Assembly: GCA_964444665.1 (NCBI GenBank)
Contig: CAYUIE010000002.1
Span: 248,001 to 312,000, forward strand
Origin: CAYZTY01 sp964444665
Lineage (GTDB): Bacteria > Planctomycetota > Phycisphaerae > Sedimentisphaerales > CAYZTY01
Direction: 5' to 3'
DNA length: 64,000 nucleotides
Shown here: piece after piece, positions 26,613 through 34,692 of the stretch
How positions within the stretch are numbered: the stretch's first letter is position 1
How the letters are laid out: every line of letters starts with the position of its first letter
Made by a program: the position numbers and the translations under genes
Notes under the pieces: model-generated
What the model saw: only the letters and a program-made list of their open reading frames with translations
What the model was told of the DNA's origin: nothing
Databases searched by the model: none

Positions 26613-28295
26613 ATGAATTTAGGACAGTCAATGGTCAATTGTTCGCTGAGGCATTACAAATTAGTCACCGTAGTTGTGATTGTTTTCACATTGGCTGCAG
26701 GGGCCTTAATACCTCTAATTAAGGTTGACACGGACCCTGAAAATATGCTTGCAGAGGATGAAGCGGTTCGAGTGTTTCATAATTTAACCAAGGAACAATT
26801 TTCGTTAAATGACATTGTCGTCGTAGGGATTGTCAATAATGAAAATCCCAATGGCGTATTTAACCCTGCATCGCTGGCCAGGATTTACGAGTTGACGGAG
26901 TTTGCAAAGACTCTTTCCTGGTCTGATGAGAAAAACGCCGGCGAACAAATGGGAGTTGTCGAAGTTGATTTGCTTGCGCCCTCGACTGTCGACCATATCG
27001 GCCAGGGCGGGCCGGGGGTGGTCAAATTCGAATGGCTGATGCGAAAGCCACCGGCTACCGAGTCTGAAGCTTTGGAAATCCGAGACAAGGCGATGAGTAA
27101 TCCTCTGCTCAACGGCACACTTGTTTCCGAAGACGGCAAAGCTATCTGCCTGTATTTACCCCTGACAAGTAAAGACCTGAGTTATCGTGTATACAGTGAG
27201 CTGAAAGAGAAAATCGCTACTTTCAGTGGGGACGAGCAATATCACATCACGGGCCTGCCGGTTGCTGAGGATACTTTCGGTGTTGAAATGTTTATCCAAA
27301 TGGCAATATCAGCGCCCCTGGCAATGGTAGTTATTTTTATTTTAATGCTGCTGTTCTTCCGAAAAGTTGTACTCGTTATAGCCCCGATGATTGTGGCAAT
27401 GGTCTCGGTGATTTCGACGATGGGGCTTTTAATCGGTTTAGGTTTTCCTGTGCACATTATGAGTTCGATGATACCAATTTTTCTTATGCCGATAGCCGTA
27501 GTGGATTCGGTGCACATTCTTTCGGAATTTTTTGACCTCTATACAAAGGAAAAAGGAAAGGTTAATACTACCAAAGAAGTAATGAGTAACCTGTTTACAC
27601 CGATGCTTTATACTTCACTTACATCGGCGGCAGGCTTTGCTTCTCTTGCCCTGACACCCATTCCTCCGGTTCAGGTCTTCGGCGTTTTTGTGGCTGTTGG
27701 CATTATGATTGCATGGGTATTCACCGTAACATTTGTGCCTGCTTATATAATGATGATAAGAGAAAAATCATTTGAGAACTTTGGACATGGGGCGGTGCAT
27801 TCAGAAAAGAAAAACTGGCTGACAAAACTGCTAAACAGAACCGGAAATTCTACATTCAGCAAGGCAAAACCAATATTAGCGGTTATCATTTTAATCACCA
27901 CAATTGCTGTTTATGGTATCTCGCGAATCCGGATAAACGACAATCCCGTGAAGTGGTTCTCAAAAAGCCATCCTATCCGCCGGGCCGATATCGAATTAAA
28001 CAAGCATTTCGGCGGGACCTATATGGCTTATCTGGTTCTCGAAGACGCAACCGGAGGTAAAATCGATACTGAGTTTGTAAATCGTTTGAAAGACCGCTGG
28101 CTAAAGAAAGGTAATGAGCTTAAAGAACAAATTCCACAGGCGACAGACTTGATTAGTGAAATTGAGAAACGCCTTTTATCCAAAGCATCAAACAACAAAG
28201 AAAGAGAACAATATCTTGATGAGTTCGTAGGAATAGCAAACGAAAAAATCCAGGCGGCCGAGGAAGCAGGCCGGGATGAAGAAATCGATTTATGA
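26613..28295 (+). CDS. RND/MMPL-family exporter, N-terminal part (interrupted by in-frame TGA)
   Basis: The first 560 residues of an RND exporter of the MMPL/HpnN-like group. One membrane helix (about 16-38) is followed by a periplasmic loop (about 39-220), then a five-helix bundle (225-385) containing AVVDSVHILSEFFDLY, the proton-relay-type segment of this family, and helix 7 near 415-435. The second periplasmic loop begins and is cut by TGA at 28293-28295. The frame continues open after the stop into the second half at 28359-29465, 950 sense codons in all. The break lies mid-domain, which argues for a nonsense mutation or sequence error rather than natural splitting. AAGGGG precedes the ATG. 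Confidence 0.85.
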   Translation: MNLGQSMVNCSLRHYKLVTVVVIVFTLAAGALIPLIKVDTDPENMLAEDEAVRVFHNLTKEQFSLNDIVVVGIVNNENPNGVFNPASLARIYELTEFAKTLSWSDEKNAGEQMGVVEVDLLAPSTVDHIGQGGPGVVKFEWLMRKPPATESEALEIRDKAMSNPLLNGTLVSEDGKAICLYLPLTSKDLSYRVYSELKEKIATFSGDEQYHITGLPVAEDTFGVEMFIQMAISAPLAMVVIFILMLLFFRKVVLVIAPMIVAMVSVISTMGLLIGLGFPVHIMSSMIPIFLMPIAVVDSVHILSEFFDLYTKEKGKVNTTKEVMSNLFTPMLYTSLTSAAGFASLALTPIPPVQVFGVFVAVGIMIAWVFTVTFVPAYIMMIREKSFENFGHGAVHSEKKNWLTKLLNRTGNSTFSKAKPILAVIILITTIAVYGISRIRINDNPVKWFSKSHPIRRADIELNKHFGGTYMAYLVLEDATGGKIDTEFVNRLKDRWLKKGNELKEQIPQATDLISEIEKRLLSKASNNKEREQYLDEFVGIANEKIQAAEEAGRDEEIDL

Positions 28296-28358
28296 TATGA
28301 AATAGCCGATTTTTTCGAGTTAGAAAAAGAAGGAGTTAAATTATTCAAGCAACCTGAA

Positions 28359-29465
28359 GTGCTTGGATATGTCTCAAATTTACAAAAGTATCTAAATGAG
28401 TCCGGCCATGTTGGAAAGAGTAATTCTGTGGCGGATGTCGTAAAGAAGGTTCATCAGGAGTTTATTGACGGCAGGCCTGAAAGCTACATAATCCCAAAAT
28501 CTTCTGCTGCTGTGGCCCAGTGCCTGCTGCAGTTCCAAAGCAGCCATAATCCGGACGATTTATGGCATCTTGTTACCTATGACTATATGAAGGCAAATAT
28601 CTGGATGCAGCTAACCAGCGGCGACAATAAAGATATGGAAAAAGTCGTAAAAGCCGTTGATAAATTTTTTGCCGAAAATAAACCACCGGTGCCGCTGAAG
28701 TATAATTGGGCGGGCCTTACATATATTAATACCGTCTGGCAGGACAAAATGGTCTTCGGGATGCTGCAGTCGTTTCTGGGTAGTTTTATTGTTGTCTTTA
28801 TTATGATGACAATACTCTTCCGTTCGCCTTTGTGGGGCATTATTTGTATGATACCTTTGACGATTACAATAGTTGTTATCTACGGCATAATAGGTTTGAC
28901 CGGCAAAGATTATGATATGCCTGTAGCTGTTTTGAGCGCGCTGACTTTGGGAATGGCGGTTGATTTCGCGATACATTTTCTCGAACGGGCAAGATCCAGC
29001 TTTGCAAAGACCGGCTCCTGGCAGGCGAGTGCCGGCGTGATGTTTGGTGAGCCGGCCAGGGCAATAAGCAGAAACGTTCTCGTTATTGCCATTGGATTCC
29101 TGCCTTTGCTCGCGGCTCCTTTGGTGCCTTATAAAACAGTAGGTATATTTTTATGTGCAATAATGGCCCTATCCGGGGCGATTACGCTTATGGTGCTGCC
29201 GGCTATAATAAGGCTGGCGGAGAAGAAATTATTTAGGCCCGGGGCCGAACCGGCATCCCCGGCCTGTAATTGTGGTTTTTGCCTTGTTATTTCAGCCGCA
29301 ACGACCATTTTAATCGCGGTCAATTTACATCAATACTGGAAGCTTGGCTGGGGCGGACTGGCCTGGATTAGTATAATAGCGATATCCTTAATGGCGCTTA
29401 TCTGCGGGATTATGTCCCGCAGAGAGGTGTGCAAAAGAATCCAAAAGAATGAAAGCGAGGTGTGA
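28359..29465 (+). CDS. RND/MMPL-family exporter, C-terminal part
   Basis: In the same frame as the preceding fragment, with 21 further sense codons (28296-28358) after the TGA before the first GTG. It holds the rest of the second periplasmic loop and helices 8-12, including LTLGMAVDFAIHFLERARSS, the symmetry mate of the relay segment in the first half. No convincing ribosome-binding site lies before the GTG at 28359 (AGGAG is 23 nt away), so independent translation is doubtful. If TGA is real and not suppressed, the exporter is probably inactive and this part is a pseudogene remnant. The LolA-like gene starts 1 nt after its stop. Confidence 0.8.
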   Translation: MLGYVSNLQKYLNESGHVGKSNSVADVVKKVHQEFIDGRPESYIIPKSSAAVAQCLLQFQSSHNPDDLWHLVTYDYMKANIWMQLTSGDNKDMEKVVKAVDKFFAENKPPVPLKYNWAGLTYINTVWQDKMVFGMLQSFLGSFIVVFIMMTILFRSPLWGIICMIPLTITIVVIYGIIGLTGKDYDMPVAVLSALTLGMAVDFAIHFLERARSSFAKTGSWQASAGVMFGEPARAISRNVLVIAIGFLPLLAAPLVPYKTVGIFLCAIMALSGAITLMVLPAIIRLAEKKLFRPGAEPASPACNCGFCLVISAATTILIAVNLHQYWKLGWGGLAWISIIAISLMALICGIMSRREVCKRIQKNESEV

Positions 29466-29466
29466 T

Positions 29467-30276
29467 GTGAAATTATTAAAGGCTTTTACAATTATGCTTG
29501 TGTTTTCAGCGGTGCTTTTGGCGGCTAATAACTCCAACCAGCCTGAAAGAATCACCGATGTTGAGACTATAGTCAATAAAGCGAATGTTATGGCTTACTA
29601 TCAGGGTGAGGACGGCAAGGCGAAAGTGAAAATGTCAATTACGGACAAAAAAGGCCAAGCCAGGCTTCGTGAATTTATCATTTTAAGAAAAGACATCAAA
29701 GACGGCGGCGACCAGAAGTATTATGTTTATTTTCTAAAGCCCGCTGACGTCCGCAAAATGGTCTTTATGGTCCATAAGCATGCTGATATTAACAAAGACG
29801 ATGACAGGTGGTTGTATCTGCCCGGCCTTGACCTTGTAAAAAGAATAGCTGCCAGCGACAAACGTACCAGTTTTGTCGGCTCGGATTTCCTGTATGAAGA
29901 TGTTTCAGGCAGAAGCCTTGAAGAAGATGTCCACACGCTTATTGAGATTACCAACGAGTATTATGTGGTTAAAAATGCGCCGAAGGAGCCCGATGCCGTT
30001 GAATTTAGCTACTTTAATGTGTCGATATGCCGTAAGACCTTCGTTCCGATGAAGATGGAGTTTTATGATAAAAAGGAAAAGCTTTATCGTGTCATCGAAT
30101 CGAAAAAGGTCGAGATAATCCAGGGATTTCCTACGGTTGTCAAATCTGTCGTTTCGGATTTAAACACAGGAAGCAAAACCGATATGGAATTTACTAATGT
30201 CAAATATAACATTAACCTGAAGGATATATTTACAGAGCGATACTTACGCAGGCCGCCGAGGGAGGCTATCAGATGA
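29467..30276 (+). CDS. LolA-like outer-membrane lipoprotein-sorting family protein
   Basis: A 269-residue periplasmic protein with a signal peptide (about 1-20, ending LLAAN). The beta-rich body contains MSITDKKGQARLREF, YVYFLKPADVRKMVFMVHKH and DDRWLYLPGLDLVKRIAASD, matching the family annotated as outer membrane lipoprotein-sorting protein that commonly accompanies MMPL exporters. It should carry a lipid-like ligand across the periplasm from the RND pump. GTG at 29467 with GAGGTG upstream is chosen; it starts directly after the exporter stop. Its own stop overlaps the next ATG (ATGA), giving tight translational coupling. Confidence 0.87.
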   Translation: MKLLKAFTIMLVFSAVLLAANNSNQPERITDVETIVNKANVMAYYQGEDGKAKVKMSITDKKGQARLREFIILRKDIKDGGDQKYYVYFLKPADVRKMVFMVHKHADINKDDDRWLYLPGLDLVKRIAASDKRTSFVGSDFLYEDVSGRSLEEDVHTLIEITNEYYVVKNAPKEPDAVEFSYFNVSICRKTFVPMKMEFYDKKEKLYRVIESKKVEIIQGFPTVVKSVVSDLNTGSKTDMEFTNVKYNINLKDIFTERYLRRPPREAIR

Positions 30277-31550
30277 TTCGCAACAAGTGCTTTGCTTTTA
30301 TTATACTGGTTGTTAGTCTCTCTTTGCCGGTTATCGCAGAAGAAGATGCCGCGGATGATTTAACTACATTGTTGTCAAACATGGATGTTCATGGCTTTTA
30401 CGAAATACGCACAGGATACCGCACCAGGAAAGACAAGTATGAAAAAGATATGTCAATTATGGAGCAGCGATTACAGCTTGATTTATCATCGTATTTGGAC
30501 TGGGCTGATTTTAAGGTTAAAGGCGATATCATTGGCGACCTTGTCGAAGAACAAGCAGATTTTGACCTTCGCGAAGCATATATATTCACCAGGCCATATG
30601 ATTTTATGGACCTAAAAGTCGGAAGACAAATTCTAACATGGGGCACAGGTGACCTTGTCTTTATCAACGATTTATTTCCTAAAGATTGGCAGTCTTTCTT
30701 CATCGGACGAGATACCGAATACCTAAAAGCCCCTTCGGATGCCGCTAAGATAAGCTTATTCAGTGAACTTGCTAATGTTGATATTGTTTATACCCCTCAA
30801 TTTGACCCTGACCGTTTTATCAAAGGCGAGCATATCTCATATTGGAATTCAAGTCTTGGAAGATTAGCCGGTCGGGACGCCATACAGCACACCGATAAAC
30901 CAAACCGGTGGTTCAGAGATGATGAAATAGCAATTCGTCTGTATAAGAATATCGACAATTATGAGTATGCCTTGTATGCCTATCGTGGGTACTGGAAAAG
31001 CCCGGGCGGACTGAATGCTGCTGGGACTCAGGCCATATTTCCGGATTTGAACGTTTATGGTGCGAGTGTTCGCGGCAGCGTAGGCAAGGGAATCGGCAAT
31101 CTGGAATTCGGCTACTACGAATCCGATGACGACCAGAGCGGAAATAATGGTAATATCAACAATTCCGAACTGCGGTTTCTGGTCGGTTATTCGCAGGAAA
31201 TCGGCAGGGACTTTACGGCAGGTTTGCAATACTATATTGAGTATATGATGGATTATGGGCAGCACAAGAATAGTTCGCCTGCAGGCCTTAGCCGTGACAG
31301 GGACAGGCACTTAATTACTATTCGGCTGACGAAACTCTTAATGAATCAGAATCTGAGGTGCTCATTGTTTACCTATTTTTCACCATCGGATAAAGATGTG
31401 TATGTGCGGCCGAATGTTAATTACAAGGTCACCGATAATTTGGCTGTCGAAGCCGGTGCAAATATCTTCTTCGGGGATTATCCAAGCACATTCTTCGGCC
31501 AGTTCCAGAACAACTCGAATATATATACTGCCCTGCGATATAGTTTCTAA
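30273..31550 (+). CDS. Outer-membrane beta-barrel protein of the RND/LolA-like cassette (DUF1302-like)
   Basis: A 425-residue exported barrel protein. The signal peptide (about 1-22) ends VIAEE. The mature chain has alternating amphipathic strands and a C-terminal Phe (TALRYSF), the usual BAM signal of outer-membrane proteins. The segment VGRQILTWGTGDLVFINDLFP resembles DUF1302-type barrel proteins that are found beside MMPL exporters. It overlaps the LolA-like gene by 4 nt. The three proteins likely form a route for lipid export or retrograde transport to the outer membrane. The substrate is unknown. Confidence 0.83.
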   Translation: MIRNKCFAFIILVVSLSLPVIAEEDAADDLTTLLSNMDVHGFYEIRTGYRTRKDKYEKDMSIMEQRLQLDLSSYLDWADFKVKGDIIGDLVEEQADFDLREAYIFTRPYDFMDLKVGRQILTWGTGDLVFINDLFPKDWQSFFIGRDTEYLKAPSDAAKISLFSELANVDIVYTPQFDPDRFIKGEHISYWNSSLGRLAGRDAIQHTDKPNRWFRDDEIAIRLYKNIDNYEYALYAYRGYWKSPGGLNAAGTQAIFPDLNVYGASVRGSVGKGIGNLEFGYYESDDDQSGNNGNINNSELRFLVGYSQEIGRDFTAGLQYYIEYMMDYGQHKNSSPAGLSRDRDRHLITIRLTKLLMNQNLRCSLFTYFSPSDKDVYVRPNVNYKVTDNLAVEAGANIFFGDYPSTFFGQFQNNSNIYTALRYSF

Positions 31551-31815
31551 AAACAAAATACCTACATATTTCGAAGTGTGTTTCAAATCTGAAGCCGATT
31601 TAACCTGACACCTCTCTTTTTGTGGTCCGAATATAGTTTATATCACCTGATTTAGTTTGTTTCTTATCTCATTTGGTAGAAAGCCTGATAAAGCGATGTA
31701 TTAAAACGGCCGAAAAAATATTGAGCTTGTCTACGTATTTTTTATGGGACGGGAAAGAACCTGGTGAAACGACATTCAAAAGTTTATATGGTTTATTGAT
31801 TGAAAGGTTAACAAG

Positions 31816-32667
31816 ATGACCATTTTATTAATTGTACTCGGTGTTGCGGCATTTATTGCCTTGGCTGTGCCGGTTGTAATTACATTTATTTCCATTCGCG
31901 GATTAAGTAACCCAACGGTAAAACCTCTGTCGTCAGAAGAGAAGAAGCAGTACCCCTGCAGTCAGTGGGCACAGGCGAATAGCTTCGGCTTTGTCGGCAA
32001 CTTCGCCATGAAAGTAGGTATTGCGGATTCGTCTATGGCGATATGGCGGCGTTCTGACAGGCCAACCTTTTTCTGCCGTTATCTTGTTCAGGCTGGAAAC
32101 AAAAAGCAAACCTCTTTTGATTTTGTGACTATGTTCGAAGATGAGATAATGTTGACAACGAATGATAAGGCTGATAGCCAGATGATGCCGCAGCCTCCCG
32201 GCTACTATTCGCAGAGCTTTTCGCCGGTAAACCAGGACGAGCAGTGGAACCAACATCTACAGATGGAAAATTACCTGATGGATACCGGTGGTGCGACTCT
32301 GGTGCAAAACGATAAGCCTTTTGAAGAATGCTTTGTTGATGCAATTCGCAGACAGGTTAATTTCATTAGCAGCATTTCACTTTGGCCTTTACGCGGAATT
32401 TACTGGTTTTATGTTCGCAGGCAAATGTGGCACAACCAGTCAATTCAGGCCCAACATGATAAAGGCATGATAAGGTTGCCAAATGAGCTGTCAAACTCTG
32501 GAAATATGTCTGAAGCGGCTTCTACTGGAGATATAAATGACTCGGAGCAGCCAGAAGTGCCAGAGCAGGTAAGTCGGTCGGAACAGCCGGAGCAGCCGGA
32601 AAAGTTGAGTCAGTCAGAGCAGCCAGAAGAGTCAGAACAGGCCGAGGAAGTGACTACATCGATTTAG
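31816..32667 (+). CDS. Membrane-anchored protein with Glu/Gln/Pro repeat tail, unknown function
   Basis: A 283-residue protein with one N-terminal membrane helix (about 3-27), a compact domain (about 40-200) containing YPCSQWAQANSFGFVGNF and PTFFCRYLVQAG, and a low-complexity C-terminal tail (about 228-275) of repeated SEQPE/EQPE units. No family is recognised. The tail may bind proteins or the cell wall. AAAGGTT precedes the ATG. It is separate from the barrel gene by 265 bp of gene-free sequence. Confidence 0.7.
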   Translation: MTILLIVLGVAAFIALAVPVVITFISIRGLSNPTVKPLSSEEKKQYPCSQWAQANSFGFVGNFAMKVGIADSSMAIWRRSDRPTFFCRYLVQAGNKKQTSFDFVTMFEDEIMLTTNDKADSQMMPQPPGYYSQSFSPVNQDEQWNQHLQMENYLMDTGGATLVQNDKPFEECFVDAIRRQVNFISSISLWPLRGIYWFYVRRQMWHNQSIQAQHDKGMIRLPNELSNSGNMSEAASTGDINDSEQPEVPEQVSRSEQPEQPEKLSQSEQPEESEQAEEVTTSI

Positions 32668-32720
32668 TTTTGATTTGTTTCTGTACTGCATTTGTATTGA
32701 TGTGTGACTTGATGGTTTAT

Positions 32721-32749
32721 TTGACTTAATTTTAACTGAGAAATATAAA
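32721..32749 (+). promoter_or_regulatory. Sigma70-type promoter of the small four-helix protein gene
   Basis: TTGACT (32721-32726), 17-nt spacer, TATAAA (32744-32749), with the ATG at 32765. The predicted transcript has a leader of only about 9 nt, starting inside or just at the AGGGGG ribosome site. Confidence 0.7.
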
Positions 32750-32764
32750 TCTCAGGGGGAATAT

Positions 32765-33148
32765 ATGAAATCTTGGCTTTTGCGTGTGGTAGGTTTTGTG
32801 TTGATATTGTTCGGGCTGGCTTACTTGGCTGTAGCGGTGGGAGAATTTAGGTCTGATGAACCGCAGAATCCGATTTTAGGTCTTGCGCTATCGGCGATGT
32901 TTGTGGCAATAGGGCTGTTAATTTTCAGAGCCGTGAGGACAAAATATCGATTCAATTTATCAATATTGATGGGTGCCTGTTTGGTTTTCTTCGGGCTTTC
33001 GATGGTTGCAATGGAAGTTGAAAGTTTAATTGCTGGAAATACAGAAGGGCTCATAGTTGTGCTCATTGCTGCCACTATTTTTTTAGTTTCAGGTGTTTTG
33101 CTAATACGGTCCGGCCATCAACAGCACCTTAAGACAATAACCGCCTAA
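32765..33148 (+). CDS. Small four-helix membrane protein, unknown function
   Basis: A 127-residue protein with four hydrophobic segments (about 4-26, 37-56, 65-84 and 93-114) joined by short polar turns; the first is followed by a DEPQNP loop. No family is recognised. AGGGGG lies before the ATG and a clear promoter precedes it. It is convergent with the secreted protein at 33338-34255. Confidence 0.75.
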   Translation: MKSWLLRVVGFVLILFGLAYLAVAVGEFRSDEPQNPILGLALSAMFVAIGLLIFRAVRTKYRFNLSILMGACLVFFGLSMVAMEVESLIAGNTEGLIVVLIAATIFLVSGVLLIRSGHQQHLKTITA

Positions 33149-33251
33149 GCATCATTATTTTAAGCTATGACGTAATTTTCTGGTACGTACACTCCCACAA
33201 TACATTTTGAATTGAACAAAGGTTATAAAAAGCGGCTTGCGGAGCTGCTCG

Positions 33252-33267
33252 AATCACCGTAGTGATT
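33252..33267. terminator. Small hairpin between convergent genes
   Basis: AATCAC-CGTA-GTGATT (6-bp stem) lies between the convergent genes ending at 33148 and 33338. It has no T-tract, so it is only a weak candidate terminator. Confidence 0.25.
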
Positions 33268-33337
33268 GTAAAACGACGGCGCAGTGTATTTTTTTTGCTG
33301 ATAGTGGTCAAAAAGTGTAGGCTTACAGGTTGGATAC

Positions 33338-34255
33338 TTATTCCTCAGAACAGTTGCTTAGCCAATGGTACGTAAGTATCTCTAAATCATTGAAATCGAC
33401 GACATCATCGCCGTTAATATCGCCTGCCAAAGTTGTACCGGTTTTCCACCAGTCGGATGCAACAATTGAGAAATCCAGGAAATTTATGTTGCCGGCCCCA
33501 TCGAGATTGGCAGTTTGGCATTCACAGACATCTCCCCAGCCATCCGAATTCCTGTCTGCTTGTCCCGGATTATAAACATAAGGACAGTTGTCGTTTGGGT
33601 CCATAATACCATCCCCGTCTGAATCCACAGGTTGTGTGATTACGAAGTTATCCCAATATGCTTCTCCGTAATCATAATAGGTCTCGTCGCTGCTTCTGTC
33701 TCCTATACGGAAATTTGTTTCGAAGCCGGTATGTATCCACATATCACAGGTGTAGTTTGGCTCCGAATCTATATAGACTATGTAAGTATCTAAAGAAGGG
33801 CGGGCTTTAATCTCTATAAGATACCACTGATTTGTGACTAATTCGTCAATCAAGTAACTCGAACTTCCATCATAATACTTAAAATCGTCTCCAGAATCAA
33901 TGAGAAGGTAGATTTGATTGTTATTAAATACTTCAAACCAGTGATTATTTGTATGCGGCAGAAGGAAAGAGAATGACACGTCATAATTTTCTGAAAGGTC
34001 CAACTCGTATGACGGTGAAACACCTATAGCCTTATCGCCGCTTGTTAAAGATTTCATATGAACACTGAAAGGTGAGCTTACATATTTATCGCTCGACACA
34101 CCGAAGGTTCCCACTCCGGTTGTGGTGACTGTCCAATCGCCTATATCACCATCATCGAAATTATCTGAAAAAATACTTGCTTGGGTTTGAGATACGACCG
34201 CCGAAACCAACACTAAAAAAACAAGGAAAAATTTTACATTTCTCATTTTAGCCAC
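33338..34255 (-). CDS. Secreted beta-sandwich protein with thrombospondin-type-3 and dockerin-like modules
   Basis: A 305-residue exported protein. A signal peptide (about 1-27) is followed by a concanavalin/LamG-like beta-sandwich (about 28-200, starting IFSDNFDDGDIGDW), then a thrombospondin type-3 calcium repeat (SDGDGIMDPNDNCPYVYNPG and onward, about 205-245), and two dockerin-like calcium loops (NLDGAGNINFLDFSIVASDW and GDINGDDVVDFNDLEILTYH) at the end. It is presumably a calcium-binding glycan-recognition protein at the surface. GAGGTGG precedes the ATG. Confidence 0.85.
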   Translation of the reverse strand: MAKMRNVKFFLVFLVLVSAVVSQTQASIFSDNFDDGDIGDWTVTTTGVGTFGVSSDKYVSSPFSVHMKSLTSGDKAIGVSPSYELDLSENYDVSFSFLLPHTNNHWFEVFNNNQIYLLIDSGDDFKYYDGSSSYLIDELVTNQWYLIEIKARPSLDTYIVYIDSEPNYTCDMWIHTGFETNFRIGDRSSDETYYDYGEAYWDNFVITQPVDSDGDGIMDPNDNCPYVYNPGQADRNSDGWGDVCECQTANLDGAGNINFLDFSIVASDWWKTGTTLAGDINGDDVVDFNDLEILTYHWLSNCSEE

Positions 34256-34412
34256 CTCATCCTCCTCTGGTTTTTATTTTGGCTATACGAAGGCATTATA
34301 TCATGAAAGTTTTACTAAATCAAGAAACTTGGTTTTAATCAAAGAATTTATCGACATAGCTTTTTTAAGAGTACCCGAATGGTAATTAAACATCATATCC
34401 TATCGTTTTTAC

Positions 34413-34440
34413 TTGCAATATTATGAAAACTTGTTAAAAT
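34413..34440 (+). promoter_or_regulatory. Promoter of the beta-helix protein transcript
   Basis: TTGCAA (34413-34418), 16-nt spacer, TAAAAT (34435-34440). It predicts transcription from about 34447 and a leader of some 245 nt before the gene at 34693. Confidence 0.6.
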
Positions 34441-34446
34441 AAATTG

Positions 34447-34692
34447 TTTATAGCTGTGGCCTCCTCAGGGAGGATATGGCTGATGTATGTTTCATTTCAT
34501 ACATCTTTCAGGCCTCAGATATCTCATAGAACTTCGAAATCCGTGAACTACACGTATGCCGATATTTTCACGGGAGGAACAGGCAATTGTTCCGGCAGTG
34601 TATTTCTGTATATTTTTTACAGAAACAATTGATGTATAGCTAATGCTGTGTTTGGAAATGTAAGGATAAACCATTCTTGAAGGGGTGAAAAA
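34447..34692 (+). promoter_or_regulatory. Long structured 5' leader with five hairpins
   Basis: Between a promoter and the beta-helix gene lie successive hairpins: CCTCC/GGAGG at 34460-34473; GATGTATG/CATACATC at 34482-34505, extendable with GATAT/ATATC to 34473-34523; CCGTGAA/TTCACGG at 34541-34573; GGAACA/TGTTCC at 34576-34593; and TTTCTGTA/TACAGAAA at 34603-34625. The run of perfect stems of 5-8 bp in 170 nt is unlikely to be chance and suggests a cis-acting RNA such as a riboswitch or thermosensor. It matches no class I recognise. No gene is supported within it. Confidence 0.5.

Noticed and set aside
28293..28295. TGA read as selenocysteine in the RND exporter
   Set aside because: No SECIS-like hairpin is evident just after the codon and RND proteins are not known selenoproteins.
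34444..34632. Small frame upstream of the beta-helix gene
   Set aside because: It lies within the structured leader and has no ribosome site or protein-like composition.
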